64,000 nucleotides of DNA from Chitinophaga niabensis. GTDB lineage: Bacteria; Bacteroidota; Bacteroidia; Chitinophagales; Chitinophagaceae. A model generated the notes under the pieces. That model saw only the letters and a program-made list of their open reading frames with translations, searched no databases and was not told the origin of the DNA. The translations under genes and the position numbers were made by a program. Positions 1 through 9,343 of the stretch are shown in pieces. The first letter of the stretch is position 1; the number at the start of each line of letters is the position of its first letter. The stretch is from NCBI RefSeq assembly GCF_900129465.1, contig NZ_FSRA01000001.1, forward strand, positions 2,916,482 through 2,980,481. Direction: 5' to 3'.

Positions 1-525
1 CGGCACCTCCTGAAAGGTATGTACACGTTCTATGGAATCCACCAGGCGCCCAAAACCCTTTTGTTGCCGGGTATGTGTAAACTCATGAAGGAATACGCCT
101 GTCAACATCTTGTCAAGTGTAAATGCGCTGCTTTCTATACCGGCAGCTTTCCAGAATGCAGGTGCTGCCATTACAAAGAAACTTTGCCCTTCCGGAGTGG
201 AAGCGGCGAAGCTCATTAGACCAACAGGTACACGCTGGCCATCTGGTAAGGTCAGGGTGTCTCCATGCGGGCCTCTCCTCCAGTAAAGTGGTTGCCCGTA
301 CATCCCGGGCCCCTTTATAGGAGCACAACTAATTAAAGATGTTGTATATACCCTGGTATCATCATAAAAGATCATTTCAGGTGGTTTATCAGCAGGCAGT
401 AACAGCAACTGACGATCCACCAGTTCCCATGCACGAAACCAGTCCTCTAACCATTTTTGTTCCTTGTTTTGAGATTGTGCATATAGGGAGGTTAAAGTCA
501 AAATGAAACATAGGGCTATTTTCAT
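1..525 (-). CDS. Secreted HExxH zinc-peptidase-like protein, 3' end outside window
   Basis: Translating the minus strand from an ATG at 525 gives 175 codons open to the window edge, so the C-terminus is missing. The first ~18 residues are a signal peptide (MKIALCFILTLTSLYAQS). A canonical zincin motif HEFTH lies at about residues 147-151 (bases 73-87), preceded by a hydrophobic stretch (MLTGVFL) as in gluzincin active-site helices. The third zinc ligand would lie beyond the edge. I do not recognise the family; it is probably a periplasmic or surface hypothetical protein with metallopeptidase fold. It is divergent from the Skp-like gene, with about 120 bp between the starts. The start, signal peptide and HExxH are seen directly; peptidase activity is inference. 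Confidence 0.7.
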   Translation of the reverse strand, partial: MKIALCFILTLTSLYAQSQNKEQKWLEDWFRAWELVDRQLLLLPADKPPEMIFYDDTRVYTTSLISCAPIKGPGMYGQPLYWRRGPHGDTLTLPDGQRVPVGLMSFAASTPEGQSFFVMAAPAFWKAAGIESSAFTLDKMLTGVFLHEFTHTRQQKGFGRLVDSIERVHTFQEVP

Positions 526-647
526 GAAGCATGTTTGTATCAAAAGATAACATTTTCATTTTAACTTTTCATTAAAGTTCCCTTAACTTTTAATTCTAAT
601 ATCAATGTTCAACTTACGGTATCGTCTCATACCTTAAAATTGATATT

Positions 648-1148
648 ATGCTTAAAAACTTTACCCTTGCAACACTGCTCCTGTTAACAACTTCATATGT
701 TAATGCACAAACAAAAATCGCCTACATCCACATGCAGCAACTTATTTCCAGCATGCCGGAAACCAAACGGGCACTTGATACGCTGCAGCTATATGAACAG
801 GAACTCAATAAGGATGGGCAGGTATTGGTAACAGAATTTCAGAAAAGGGTGGCGCTTTTTACGAAAGAGGAACCTACCCTGAAACCAGATATTAAAGATA
901 TCAGGATAAAAGAGCTGGAAACCGCTAAAGCAAGCATTGATGATTATAAAATGCGCATGGACCAAAAATTGGCGCTTCGCGAACAACAGCTTACCGATCC
1001 GATCATTGCAAGGGCTAAAAAAGCAGTAGCTGACCTCGCCGCTGAAAAAGGGTTTGTTTGTGTGCTGGATAGTTCAAAAGATATATTAGTAGCAGCCACC
1101 TGTGAAGACCTGATGGCACCGGTAAAACTGAAGCTGGGGATAAAGTAA
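648..1148 (+). CDS. OmpH/Skp family periplasmic chaperone
   Basis: The product has 166 residues with a Sec signal peptide (cleavage near residue 20, after VNA) and a mature part typical of OmpH/Skp: a short strand (KIAYIHMQQL) followed by a long charged helical arm (about 45-125) and a C-terminal strand segment. Skp proteins form trimers that hold unfolded outer-membrane proteins in the periplasm. The length fits the family. It ends in a strong hairpin shared with the convergent susD gene. Chromosomes of this phylum usually carry several skp copies; this one is not next to bamA or lpxD, so it is probably an accessory paralogue. Confidence 0.85.
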   Translation: MLKNFTLATLLLLTTSYVNAQTKIAYIHMQQLISSMPETKRALDTLQLYEQELNKDGQVLVTEFQKRVALFTKEEPTLKPDIKDIRIKELETAKASIDDYKMRMDQKLALREQQLTDPIIARAKKAVADLAAEKGFVCVLDSSKDILVAATCEDLMAPVKLKLGIK

Positions 1149-1170
1149 GGTAATTATCACTTCAATATAT

Positions 1171-1209
1171 TAAAAGCGCCCGCTGATCAGTTATCAGCGG
1201 GCGCTTTTA
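1171..1209. terminator. Bidirectional intrinsic terminator
   Basis: A perfect stem of 16-17 bp (AAAAGCGCCCGCTGAT against ATCAGCGGGCGCTTTT) closes a five-base loop, and both flanks are A/T runs. It sits between the convergent skp-like gene and the susD-like gene and would stop transcription from both sides. Confidence 0.9.
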
Positions 1210-1216
1210 TTTAAAT

Positions 1217-2551
1217 TTAAATACCCGGATCGGCCGGTGTACTTGTATTGTTATCCCTTTCAATTAAAGGATAAGGGTAAAAGTTCCTGTTCCTTTCTTC
1301 ACCCGCTACATTTGGGGCAGGCCGTCCAAAACGGCGGCTGTCCTCCAATTCCTGGCCGCTGATGAACATCTCCAGCCTTCTTTGCTTGTAGATATCTGTC
1401 AGCAAAGCTGGCATGGTCATCGCTCCACTGTAGGCAGGCTGGGAAGCCCCGATGCCATATATATCAGTCGTTTTGGTACGTACCGCATCCAGTGCTGTTT
1501 TACTTTGCGGGAACTGGGATTGCCGTGCATAGTTCTCTGCCATGATCAGGCTCATCTCTCCTGGTAAATAAACAGGATAGGAAGCGGTTGTATTCAGCGC
1601 AAATGCTTTCAGCGGATAAGTGGTAGGCCCTGTTCTGGCGATATAAAATCCTACGCGGGGATCCGTAGCCGCAGGTACCGGCGCCAGGCCATTCCTTAAA
1701 CCCAGTGTGGAATCAATAGCACCAAAAACGTTCACGGTAAAGTTCCATTCGCCCAGCGGATTGGTGGTAACGGTAGAAAACCGGAACTCAGATTTAATAA
1801 CCTGGCTGGCCGCAGCAGCAAAGGTCAGTGCTTTATTGCCGGATGCCGTATTATAAGTGCCGCTGATCATGCTCTGTACATTATAATACCTTGCCAGCAA
1901 TGCTTTTACCGTATTCTTAATATCAATTCCTGCAGGAACTTTAGACAGGAACTTTGCACTGGGATTAGTAGTAGCCAGATCTGTGTCCGCACTTTCAAGT
2001 GCCTCGATGGCTTTTTGCAAAACATCTGCCCGCGTATTAAACTGGGCATTCTCTCCTTTCACCAAAGGGATCTGTTCAAAGAACTGTACCAAGGTACCGA
2101 GGCTGAGCGCATAAAAGATACTGGCATAAGCTTTCATCCCTACCCTGTCTGCCGGATCTGCAGCTACCGTGAGATTACTTAAAACAGTTTCCGCTTCCGT
2201 TTTAGTGAGCAGGCATTGCGCCCACAACTGGGTTATTACTGCATTGCCTTGTGTTACGGCACCTTTGCCGGTTTCCAGTTCCTTTTCAGCAGTATTACCA
2301 ATGTTTATGGTATATAATGCATACACGCTATACCCACCTGCAATAGGCGCACAATACAAAGGGCTCTGCCGGCCGATCGTAAACCTGCGCTGCAATCCGG
2401 CACAAAGTGTCATTAACCCGTCCACACTGGTTGTTACGCTTGGAATGGATGCCTGGCTTGGATTAATATATTCTTTATTACAGGATACAATGGGGAAGCA
2501 ACTACCCAGCATCAGTAATAAAATGGTCTGTTTTATTCGAAGCATTTTCAT
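1217..2551 (-). CDS. SusD/RagB-like surface nutrient-binding lipoprotein
   Basis: The product has 444 residues. The signal peptide ends in a lipobox-like PIVSC, so the mature protein is a lipoprotein exported to the outer surface. The C-terminal part shows the SusD hallmark ending (QRRLEMFISGQELEDSRRFG, then a proline-rich stretch and PYPLIERDNN). SusD proteins form the lid over their partner SusC barrel and bind the ligand. It lies 17 bp downstream of the susC gene and is certainly co-transcribed. At 444 residues it is at the short end for the family. No hydrolase is linked, so the substrate cannot be named. Confidence 0.88.
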   Translation of the reverse strand: MKMLRIKQTILLLMLGSCFPIVSCNKEYINPSQASIPSVTTSVDGLMTLCAGLQRRFTIGRQSPLYCAPIAGGYSVYALYTINIGNTAEKELETGKGAVTQGNAVITQLWAQCLLTKTEAETVLSNLTVAADPADRVGMKAYASIFYALSLGTLVQFFEQIPLVKGENAQFNTRADVLQKAIEALESADTDLATTNPSAKFLSKVPAGIDIKNTVKALLARYYNVQSMISGTYNTASGNKALTFAAAASQVIKSEFRFSTVTTNPLGEWNFTVNVFGAIDSTLGLRNGLAPVPAATDPRVGFYIARTGPTTYPLKAFALNTTASYPVYLPGEMSLIMAENYARQSQFPQSKTALDAVRTKTTDIYGIGASQPAYSGAMTMPALLTDIYKQRRLEMFISGQELEDSRRFGRPAPNVAGEERNRNFYPYPLIERDNNTSTPADPGI

Positions 2552-2568
2552 GTTACAAAAGTTTGAGA

Positions 2569-5500
2569 TTAAAAACTGGCCTTGAAGGATAACTGAAATG
2601 TTCTCGGGATGGGCACATTACCAAAATCAATACCTCTCAATACTGAACTGTTCCCACCGGCATTCGTTTCAGGATCATATCCATCATAATCATCCCAACT
2701 GAACAGGTTCCTGCCTATTAATGAAATGGAGGAAGACCTTATAAACCTGGCAAAGGCGGGCAATTCAAAAGACAAGGCCACTTCTCTTAACTTTACATAC
2801 GAAGCATCTTCCACACGCCATTCTTCTGTATTATATATAGCGAAAATATATCCCCTGGGGAGTTCTCCCTTTATTTCCTTTTCGGAGTAATCACCAATTC
2901 CCACACCCTGCCTTGTTCTTCTGTCTGCATTAAATACCTGGTGCCCCAATGCACCGTCAATCAGGAAACTCAGTGTCAGTTTTTTATAGGCGAGGCTGTT
3001 ATTAAAGCTCAGTATCCAATCCGGGTTGGGATCGCCGAGTATTTTCCGCTGCAGCACTTTTGCCGTAGGATTATTCACTGCCGCAATAGGCCTGCCCGCA
3101 GCATCAAGAGCCAGGTTGCCATTTGCATCCCTTTCAAAATAGTTACCGTAGAAAACACCCAGCGGCTGCCCTGCCAATATAACAGATACAGAACCGGCGG
3201 CATTAGCCAGCGCAATAGGCGATACCTGGCTGGAGGATGTTACCAGGTTCTCATTTTTACTTACAGATGCGCCGATATTCCAGGAAAAATTATTACCGGA
3301 AACAGGATTGGCATTGATCCCAAGTTCCCATCCCTTATTGGTAAGGTTACCTACGTTCTGCACTTTGTTGCTGCCACCGGAAGACGGAGCAAGGACCCTG
3401 GCTACCAGCAAAGAATTTCCCACTATCTTTTTATCATACACCGTGAAGATCACCCCCAGTTTATTATTCAGGAAAGACAGGTCCGTACCGAATTCAAATT
3501 CGCTCGATCTTTCGGGTTCCACTGTTTCATTACCCAAAGTAGGGTTGATATTATAGGTAGCCACTCCGTTAATACTACCGGAGAGGTAAGTACTAAACCT
3601 TTCATAAGACCCAATACCACTAAGATTACCTGCAAGCCCCCATGAAGCCCTGAGCCTTGCAGAACTGAACCAGCTGCCCATGTTCTTCCAGAAAGACATA
3701 TCGCTGAGATTAACCGAAGTACTCAGCTTTGGATAGAAGTACGTTCTTGTTTCCTTTGGAAAAGAAGTACTGCCATCGATCCGGCCAGCTGCTGTTATGA
3801 ACACGATATTCTTATAACCGAAGGTCTGCTGTAAAAAACCACCGTAGATCTGTCTTTGATCATAGGTGTAACGAGGATCCAGTCTTACTGCCGCACCCAT
3901 CACATTTGAGATCCCAGGTAACAGGTCACGTCCTTCATTGAACAATCCTGTAATTTTCTGATATTGGTGATTGAAACCAACAACGGTTAGAGAAGAAAAG
4001 TCTCTGAACTTTTTATCCAGGGAAATATTAATATCGTTATTGAGCTGCATGGAAGACACTAAAGCATTGGAAGCATATCCCAATCCTTCCTGCGCTGCTA
4101 TATACGGATACCTTTCTATAAGGTTACTTCCTTCCTGGGCGTAGTTATCAATACCAAAGATATAATCTATGCTCAAGCCTTCGAGCGGCCTGATCTTTAC
4201 CTGTATATCACTGATCGTTCTGCTTACTGACTGTTTCAGGCTCATATCTTCGATCACACTCAGCGGGTTCACGCGGGTAGGCTCTACATTTTTGAGATTA
4301 CCATTTACATCCCTTTCTTCTATATTATAAATGTTATTAGTGATGTTGATGGAGTTAATAGGACTCCAGAATACATTCCCATTGGGCTTTTCATTAGACA
4401 TGCTATTTACATAGGATATTCCCCCTATCACCGTCAGGTACTTATTGACGGTTTGCTCAATCCTGGTTTTAAAGTTAAACCGCCTGAAATTTGTATTCTT
4501 TATGATCCCTTCATTGTTATAATAACCACCGGAGAAATAATATTTTGTTTTATCCGTTCCGCCGCTTAATGAAATGTAGTTATCCGTACCAATTCCGGTT
4601 CGAAAGATCTGGTCCTGGTAATCATAACGGGTAACATCTACCAGGTCTGTTGACAATCTCCTCACCTGCCCGTCCGGCCTTGTATAAACAGTAACATTCC
4701 CGGGGCCATCGCTGATATTACCTAAACGGAGCGCGGCAGACCCAAACTGTTTTCCATAAGTAGAAATGTATACTTTCTTCCGTAATGAGTTTGTGATAAT
4801 ACTGGTACCAAAATCAATTTTCATCTGCCCGGCTTTTCCGGATTTGGTAGTGATCAGCACCACGCCATTACTTGCCCTTGAACCGTAAATGGCAGAAGCG
4901 GAGGCACCTGGTATTATATCGATCTTTTCAATATCATTGGGATTGATATCCGCCATGCGGTTAGTTCCCAATTCAGCAGTACCTGTTCCCACACCAAGGT
5001 TCGCTACGCCCGTAGCGGATACATTGAGGTTTGTTACGTTAACAGTTGAATTGCTCACTACCACCCCATCAATAACGTACAAAGGTTCTGAAGATCCCAT
5101 AATGGTACTTGTTCCTCTCATACGAACGGAAATACCACCGGAAGGATCGCCGGAAGTCTGTTGGATCTGAGCACCGGGCACTTTTCCCTGAAGGGCCGCA
5201 CCCAGGTTACCAGATCCTGTATTGGTCAGCTGTTTCGCGTCCACCGAATTAACAGTGTTCCCCAGCTGCTTCCGGGATTGCCTTAAAGAAGAACCGATCA
5301 CCACTATTTCATCCATCTTTAGCACATCCTCTTCCATCTGCATATCCGCAGTAACAGCGTTGCCGCTTACAGTAATGCTTTTTCTGATTGATTTGAAGCC
5401 GATACCGGAAAACTCCAGTACATAATTACCCGGTTGAATGTTGGCATTGAAACTGTATTTACCGGTGGCATCCGTATTGTCTCCAACGGTGGCATTCTGC

Positions 5501-5658
5501 AAGCGGACGGTAATACCAGGCAACGCTGTTCCATCAGGCGCTGTCACGGCTCCGCTTATACGCACCTGTGAATAGGCAAGGGCGGTAATTAATTGAAAAA
5601 ACAAGATCAATGAGCATGTTTTCCATCTCCTTTGTTTTTTCATGAATACATTTTTCAT
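2569..5658 (-). CDS. SusC/RagA-like TonB-dependent outer-membrane transporter
   Basis: The product has about 1029 residues: signal peptide, a CarboxypepD_reg-like domain (about 35-115, starting VRISGAVTAPDGT), a TonB-box-like DEIVVIG near 118, a plug (about 130-260, with PLYVIDGVVV and ASNGVVLITTKSG) and a large beta-barrel ending in FQLSFKASF. It imports substrate captured by the SusD partner using proton-motive force via TonB. It lacks an STN domain, so it is unlikely to signal to an anti-sigma factor. A reading frame runs three codons further upstream only from TTG, so I chose the ATG at 5658; a second ATG at 5643 (MKKQRRWKTC) gives a more typical signal peptide. Confidence 0.9.
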   Translation of the reverse strand: MKNVFMKKQRRWKTCSLILFFQLITALAYSQVRISGAVTAPDGTALPGITVRLQNATVGDNTDATGKYSFNANIQPGNYVLEFSGIGFKSIRKSITVSGNAVTADMQMEEDVLKMDEIVVIGSSLRQSRKQLGNTVNSVDAKQLTNTGSGNLGAALQGKVPGAQIQQTSGDPSGGISVRMRGTSTIMGSSEPLYVIDGVVVSNSTVNVTNLNVSATGVANLGVGTGTAELGTNRMADINPNDIEKIDIIPGASASAIYGSRASNGVVLITTKSGKAGQMKIDFGTSIITNSLRKKVYISTYGKQFGSAALRLGNISDGPGNVTVYTRPDGQVRRLSTDLVDVTRYDYQDQIFRTGIGTDNYISLSGGTDKTKYYFSGGYYNNEGIIKNTNFRRFNFKTRIEQTVNKYLTVIGGISYVNSMSNEKPNGNVFWSPINSINITNNIYNIEERDVNGNLKNVEPTRVNPLSVIEDMSLKQSVSRTISDIQVKIRPLEGLSIDYIFGIDNYAQEGSNLIERYPYIAAQEGLGYASNALVSSMQLNNDINISLDKKFRDFSSLTVVGFNHQYQKITGLFNEGRDLLPGISNVMGAAVRLDPRYTYDQRQIYGGFLQQTFGYKNIVFITAAGRIDGSTSFPKETRTYFYPKLSTSVNLSDMSFWKNMGSWFSSARLRASWGLAGNLSGIGSYERFSTYLSGSINGVATYNINPTLGNETVEPERSSEFEFGTDLSFLNNKLGVIFTVYDKKIVGNSLLVARVLAPSSGGSNKVQNVGNLTNKGWELGINANPVSGNNFSWNIGASVSKNENLVTSSSQVSPIALANAAGSVSVILAGQPLGVFYGNYFERDANGNLALDAAGRPIAAVNNPTAKVLQRKILGDPNPDWILSFNNSLAYKKLTLSFLIDGALGHQVFNADRRTRQGVGIGDYSEKEIKGELPRGYIFAIYNTEEWRVEDASYVKLREVALSFELPAFARFIRSSSISLIGRNLFSWDDYDGYDPETNAGGNSSVLRGIDFGNVPIPRTFQLSFKASF

Positions 5659-6139
5659 GATGTGCAATTTTGGCGTTAGTGAAAGAATACGGGCTTCAGG
5701 GCCTGAAGAGGTTGTGGAGATCCCTCAGCCGCTAAAGCATTCATGCGATCGCTGAAATAGTAAGTGAGGGCATTGCAGGGGGAAACAACAGCACTCCTAA
5801 CCGAGGCGCTGCTCGTAACAGCGTTTTTCACGGTTATATGTACTCGTAAATGATCTAATGCCTGGGCTTATCAGTAAGCAGCGATTCTGTTTTGGTTGAA
5901 ATAATAATCCTGAATGTTCCTGTTTGTAAAGCCTTTCTTTGTAAAGATCCAATGCGTTTATCCTTCTTTGACGGTTATTATAAAGATAAAGATAAAATGC
6001 GGTGAAAAGTTTCTTAAGCCTCTTATTTCCAGATATTTAGAACAGGAATTTCTTATCAAGGTACCAATCCTCTCCTGAATTGACGTAATCGCCCTCAATT
6101 TTGGCGTAATCACATCCCTGCTTGTTCATTATTTGGATG
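5659..6139. other. ~500-bp divergent intergenic region
   Basis: This is the only gap over 300 bp. I find no convincing coding frame, tRNA or riboswitch in it. It holds a 21-bp-spaced direct repeat near 6080-6111 and ends at the promoter of the efflux gene. The 12-mer CAATTTTGGCGT occurs twice, at 5665-5676 by the susC start and at 6096-6107 within the direct repeat. I could not identify the susC promoter by consensus. Confidence 0.6.
6080..6111 (+). promoter_or_regulatory. Candidate operator: direct repeat with 21-bp period
   Basis: TTGACGTAATC (6080-6090) and TTGGCGTAATC (6101-6111) match at 10 of 11 bases and are offset by exactly 21 bp, two helical turns. They end about 28 bp before a consensus -7 box (6140). 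Tandem half-sites at this spacing are typical of AraC-type activators. That the site is functional is inference. Confidence 0.45.
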
Positions 6140-6147
6140 TAAGTTTG
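6140..6147 (+). promoter_or_regulatory. Bacteroidota -7 promoter box for the efflux gene
   Basis: TAAGTTTG matches the TAnnTTTG consensus exactly and lies 23 bp before the start codon at 6171. A TTG at 6122-6124 could serve as the -33 element, though the spacer is short. Confidence 0.55.
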
Positions 6148-6170
6148 CTCCACTTAAAACAAAGCATCAC

Positions 6171-7454
6171 ATGCAGACCACGAATAAGAAAGCTGCCCTC
6201 AGCTTTATCTTTATCACACTACTGATCGACGTTATGGGATGGGGATTGATCATCCCTGTAATGGCAGATCTGGTGGCAGAGCTAAAGGGCCTGCCCATCA
6301 ATGAAGCCAGTACCTATGGCAGCTATTTGCTAACCGCCTTTGCGGCCACTCAATTTGTATTTGCACCACTATTGGGAAATCTGAGTGACAGGTACGGCCG
6401 CCGCCCCGTTCTTTTGTTTTCACTGCTTGGTTTTGGTGTTGACTACATCATCCTGGCATTATCACCAACATACGGCTGGCTCTTTGCAGGCCGCATCATT
6501 GCTGGTATAACAGGTGCCAGCTTTACTACCGCCACAGCCTACATTGCAGATATCAGTCCGGATGAAACTACAAAAGCCAAGAACTTTGGTATGATCGGTG
6601 CGGCTTTTGGTTTAGGGTTTGTGCTGGGTCCTGCCCTTGGCGCGTTGCTGGCAACCTGGGGTATCAGGGCGCCTTTTTATGCAGCCGCAGCACTTTGCCT
6701 GGTGAACTGCTTATACGGATACTTCCTTTTACCGGAATCACTCAGCAAAGAAAACCGCAGGCCCTTTGAATGGAAACGGGCTAACCCCTTCGGCTCATTG
6801 AAATTCCTGACCAAACATCCTGAGATCGGAGGACTGGCAGTAGGCTTCTTCCTTATTTATCTTGGGGCGCAGGCTGTTCAAAGCAACTGGAACTTCTTCA
6901 CCATCTATCGTTTCAACTGGAGCGAAAAAATGGTGGGTATCTCCCTTGCCGTGGTAGGTGTACTCGTGGGAGCCGTACAGGGAGGATTAACGAGAGTGGT
7001 GATTCCTAAGATCGGAAATGAAAAAAGTATTTACCTGGGCCTGGGACTCTATACATTAGGACTCTTCCTCTTTGCCATTGCCACGCAGGGATGGATGATG
7101 TTTGCTTTCCTGATCCCATATTGCCTGGGCGGTTTATGCGGCCCTTCCCTGCAATCAGTAATATCAGGCCATGTTCCCTCCAATCAGCAGGGAGAACTGC
7201 AGGGAGCACTCACCAGTTTGATGAGCCTCACCACTGTTATAGGGCCACCGATCATGAGCGGCACATTCGCATATTTCACATCCACACGTGCACCCTTCCA
7301 TTTTCCCGGAATACACTTTTTGATCGGAGGAGTATGCATGCTGCTGAGCATCGTTATTATAAATAAGGTGCTGAACAGGGAGAAGAAAGAACATCCTGAA
7401 TTACTGGAAGTGATCAAAGGCTCCGGAGGATTAAGTGAAACACCCATGCATTAA
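6171..7454 (+). CDS. TetA-like MFS drug efflux transporter
   Basis: The product has 427 residues with 12 predicted membrane spans. The loop 2-3 motif A (GNLSDRYGRRPV, about 69-80) and the spans around GRIIAGITGASFTTATAYIA and GLGFVLGPALGALL are characteristic of the TCR/Tet(A) drug:proton antiporter group in the inner membrane. The substrate cannot be told from sequence; chromosomal members of this group in environmental Bacteroidota need not confer tetracycline resistance. It is monocistronic, with its own promoter, a possible tandem operator and its own terminator. No TetR-type repressor is adjacent. Confidence 0.85.
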   Translation: MQTTNKKAALSFIFITLLIDVMGWGLIIPVMADLVAELKGLPINEASTYGSYLLTAFAATQFVFAPLLGNLSDRYGRRPVLLFSLLGFGVDYIILALSPTYGWLFAGRIIAGITGASFTTATAYIADISPDETTKAKNFGMIGAAFGLGFVLGPALGALLATWGIRAPFYAAAALCLVNCLYGYFLLPESLSKENRRPFEWKRANPFGSLKFLTKHPEIGGLAVGFFLIYLGAQAVQSNWNFFTIYRFNWSEKMVGISLAVVGVLVGAVQGGLTRVVIPKIGNEKSIYLGLGLYTLGLFLFAIATQGWMMFAFLIPYCLGGLCGPSLQSVISGHVPSNQQGELQGALTSLMSLTTVIGPPIMSGTFAYFTSTRAPFHFPGIHFLIGGVCMLLSIVIINKVLNREKKEHPELLEVIKGSGGLSETPMH

Positions 7455-7472
7455 ACACCCAAAATTTTCTGG

Positions 7473-7511
7473 AAAAGGCTTTAGGTCGGAGAAGACTTAA
7501 AGCCTTTTTTA
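7473..7511 (+). terminator. Intrinsic terminator after the efflux gene
   Basis: AAAAGGCTTTA (7473-7483) pairs with TAAAGCCTTTT (7498-7508), followed by a T-rich run. It closes the transporter transcript. Confidence 0.8.
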
Positions 7512-7648
7512 TTCAAACTACTTTACATTACGTTTTTTAATATAAGTATATCAAAAGACATACAATTAACATTTATTTATCATCACACTATGATTTTCTA
7601 TATTTTTTTTGTTCTTTTATATCAATAAGTAAATATCATCCTTAAAAA

Positions 7649-8215
7649 TTGGATATTAAAAATAAATACCATTCTTTAGATGAATCTATAATTCTTGCTT
7701 CCCTGAGAGAAGGCGATATGGACGCCTTTAAACATATTTACGACAGCTACTGGCCCAGATTATATGGGTATGTATACAATCGCCTGAAGAGTAAAGAAGC
7801 TGCAGAAGAAATTATCCAGGAAGTTTTCTTTGCCCTGTGGAAGAAACACAAAGAACTGGAAGTAACCCACTCTCTTTCCGCCTACCTGTTCTCTGCCGTA
7901 AAATACCAGCTGTTAAATTATATAAAGGCAGCACATATCCGGCAGAATTACACCCAGCATTTTTTAAAGTCTGAAAGAACCGCAGATAATTCCAATGAAG
8001 AGCAGGTAAATGCCAATGATCTGAAAAAGAACATGGATAAAGCAGTGGCAATGTTACCCGAAAAATGCCAGCAGGTTTTCCGTATGAGCCGGCATGAACA
8101 ACTCTCTATCCGCGATATTGCAAATGTGCTTCATATTTCCCACAAAACCGTGGAAAACCATCTCACCAAAGCACTCCGGCAATTGCGGGCCGTATTAGGC
8201 CACTACTTCTGGTAA
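7649..8215 (+). CDS. FecI-type ECF sigma factor with TTG start
   Basis: The product has 188 residues. Region 2 (about 25-95) contains FKHIYDSYWPRLYGYV and the acidic/aromatic IIQEVFFALWKKH. Region 4 (about 130-183) contains LPEKCQQVFRMSR and the helix-turn-helix SIRDIANVLHISHKTVENHL. This is the RpoE/FecI group used with FecR in Bacteroidota to switch on TonB-dependent transporter operons. No ATG exists in frame before region 2: an in-frame TAA at 7643-7645 immediately precedes TTG at 7649, and the first ATG (~7718) would delete the start of region 2.1. I therefore choose TTG. The FecR, SusC and SusD genes follow on the same strand. Confidence 0.88.
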   Translation: MDIKNKYHSLDESIILASLREGDMDAFKHIYDSYWPRLYGYVYNRLKSKEAAEEIIQEVFFALWKKHKELEVTHSLSAYLFSAVKYQLLNYIKAAHIRQNYTQHFLKSERTADNSNEEQVNANDLKKNMDKAVAMLPEKCQQVFRMSRHEQLSIRDIANVLHISHKTVENHLTKALRQLRAVLGHYFW

Positions 8216-8296
8216 GAAAAAAATTTACGCCCTGCGTAGGTGTTCCCTCCATCTCAGTTTACTTACTTATAAGAACACCATCACCACGTAGCAATT

Positions 8297-9274
8297 ATGG
8301 AGAATAATGCAATAAAAGAACTGATCGATAAATACCTGAAAGGCCTCCTTTCCGCCCGGGAAGCGAAACAGGTAGAACAGTTACTGGAAAGAATGGCGGA
8401 TGAGCAGGCATTTGAAACCCTGCCGGAAGAGGAACGGGAAGAAGCGCAGCAGGGAGGTTATGAGCGATTATTAAACCGTATCCGGGAAGCAGAACAACCC
8501 GCTCCCGTTAGAAACATATTCACGGTAAAACGATTAAAGATAGCCGCCACGGTAGCACTCTTTATCATAGCCGGCACTATATACAGGAACAGCTTACTCA
8601 ACCTGGTGGCACCACATCGCCTCACAGATATATCAAGCACGGGCGGAAAGATCAGGAAATTGATCCTTTCTGATGGTTCTATCGTATGGCTGAAGGATAA
8701 CAGCAAGCTGATCTACCCTGTTACGTTTGGTAAAGGTAACCGCGTTGTAACGCTGGAAGGGGAAGCACTGTTTGAAGTGGCCAAAGACGCAGAACATCCT
8801 TTTTATATCCATTGCGGCCCACTCACCACGCAGGTATTGGGCACCAGTTTTAATATCAGGAGTAATGGCCGGCAAACAGAAGTAACTGTACTAACGGGAA
8901 AGATCTCTTTATCAACAGAAAAGGCAGGCCGCGTGCTGGTATACCCGAATGAAAAAGCTGTTTATGCCGTGTTATCTGAAACAATTGCCAAAGAAAGTAA
9001 AGCAACAACATCTTTACATGAGCTCACACGCGGCACAGAGTATGATATGGCTTTTAACGATGCTCATATGCCGGATGTAATAAAGCGCATAGAAAATAAA
9101 TTCGATGTACAGATCCTGCTGAAAGACACTACGATCAATCATCATTTAATAACTGCCGATCTTACTGATCAATCATTAGACAACACCTTGAAGATGATCG
9201 GGCAGGCACTTAACCTGGAAGTATTAATAGAGGGAAGAATGATCTCTCTGCAACAGCAAAAAAAACACAACTAA
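8297..9274 (+). CDS. FecR-family anti-sigma/signal-transducing protein
   Basis: The product has 325 residues. A cytoplasmic N-terminal helix bundle (1-70) is followed by one membrane span (about 78-97), a periplasmic FecR domain (about 110-210, including GGKIRKLILSDGSIVWL and EGEALFEVAKD) and a C-terminal DUF4974-like domain (about 250-320). FecR holds its sigma partner inactive until the STN domain of a loaded TonB-dependent transporter signals. It lies 81 bp after the sigma gene, and the next gene encodes an STN-containing SusC, so the full signalling chain is here. Confidence 0.92.
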   Translation: MENNAIKELIDKYLKGLLSAREAKQVEQLLERMADEQAFETLPEEEREEAQQGGYERLLNRIREAEQPAPVRNIFTVKRLKIAATVALFIIAGTIYRNSLLNLVAPHRLTDISSTGGKIRKLILSDGSIVWLKDNSKLIYPVTFGKGNRVVTLEGEALFEVAKDAEHPFYIHCGPLTTQVLGTSFNIRSNGRQTEVTVLTGKISLSTEKAGRVLVYPNEKAVYAVLSETIAKESKATTSLHELTRGTEYDMAFNDAHMPDVIKRIENKFDVQILLKDTTINHHLITADLTDQSLDNTLKMIGQALNLEVLIEGRMISLQQQKKHN

Positions 9275-9343
9275 CAACAACCAAAATCAAACTGAAAAAA
9301 AGGGAAGCCTATGACTAAAGCAAGCACCGATTAAAAAAGGAAA

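Noticed and set aside
2941-3645. A 234-codon open frame on the plus strand opposite susC
   Set aside because: It lies wholly antisense to a well-supported SusC barrel, lacks any recognisable domain and has Cys/His-rich composition typical of shadow frames.
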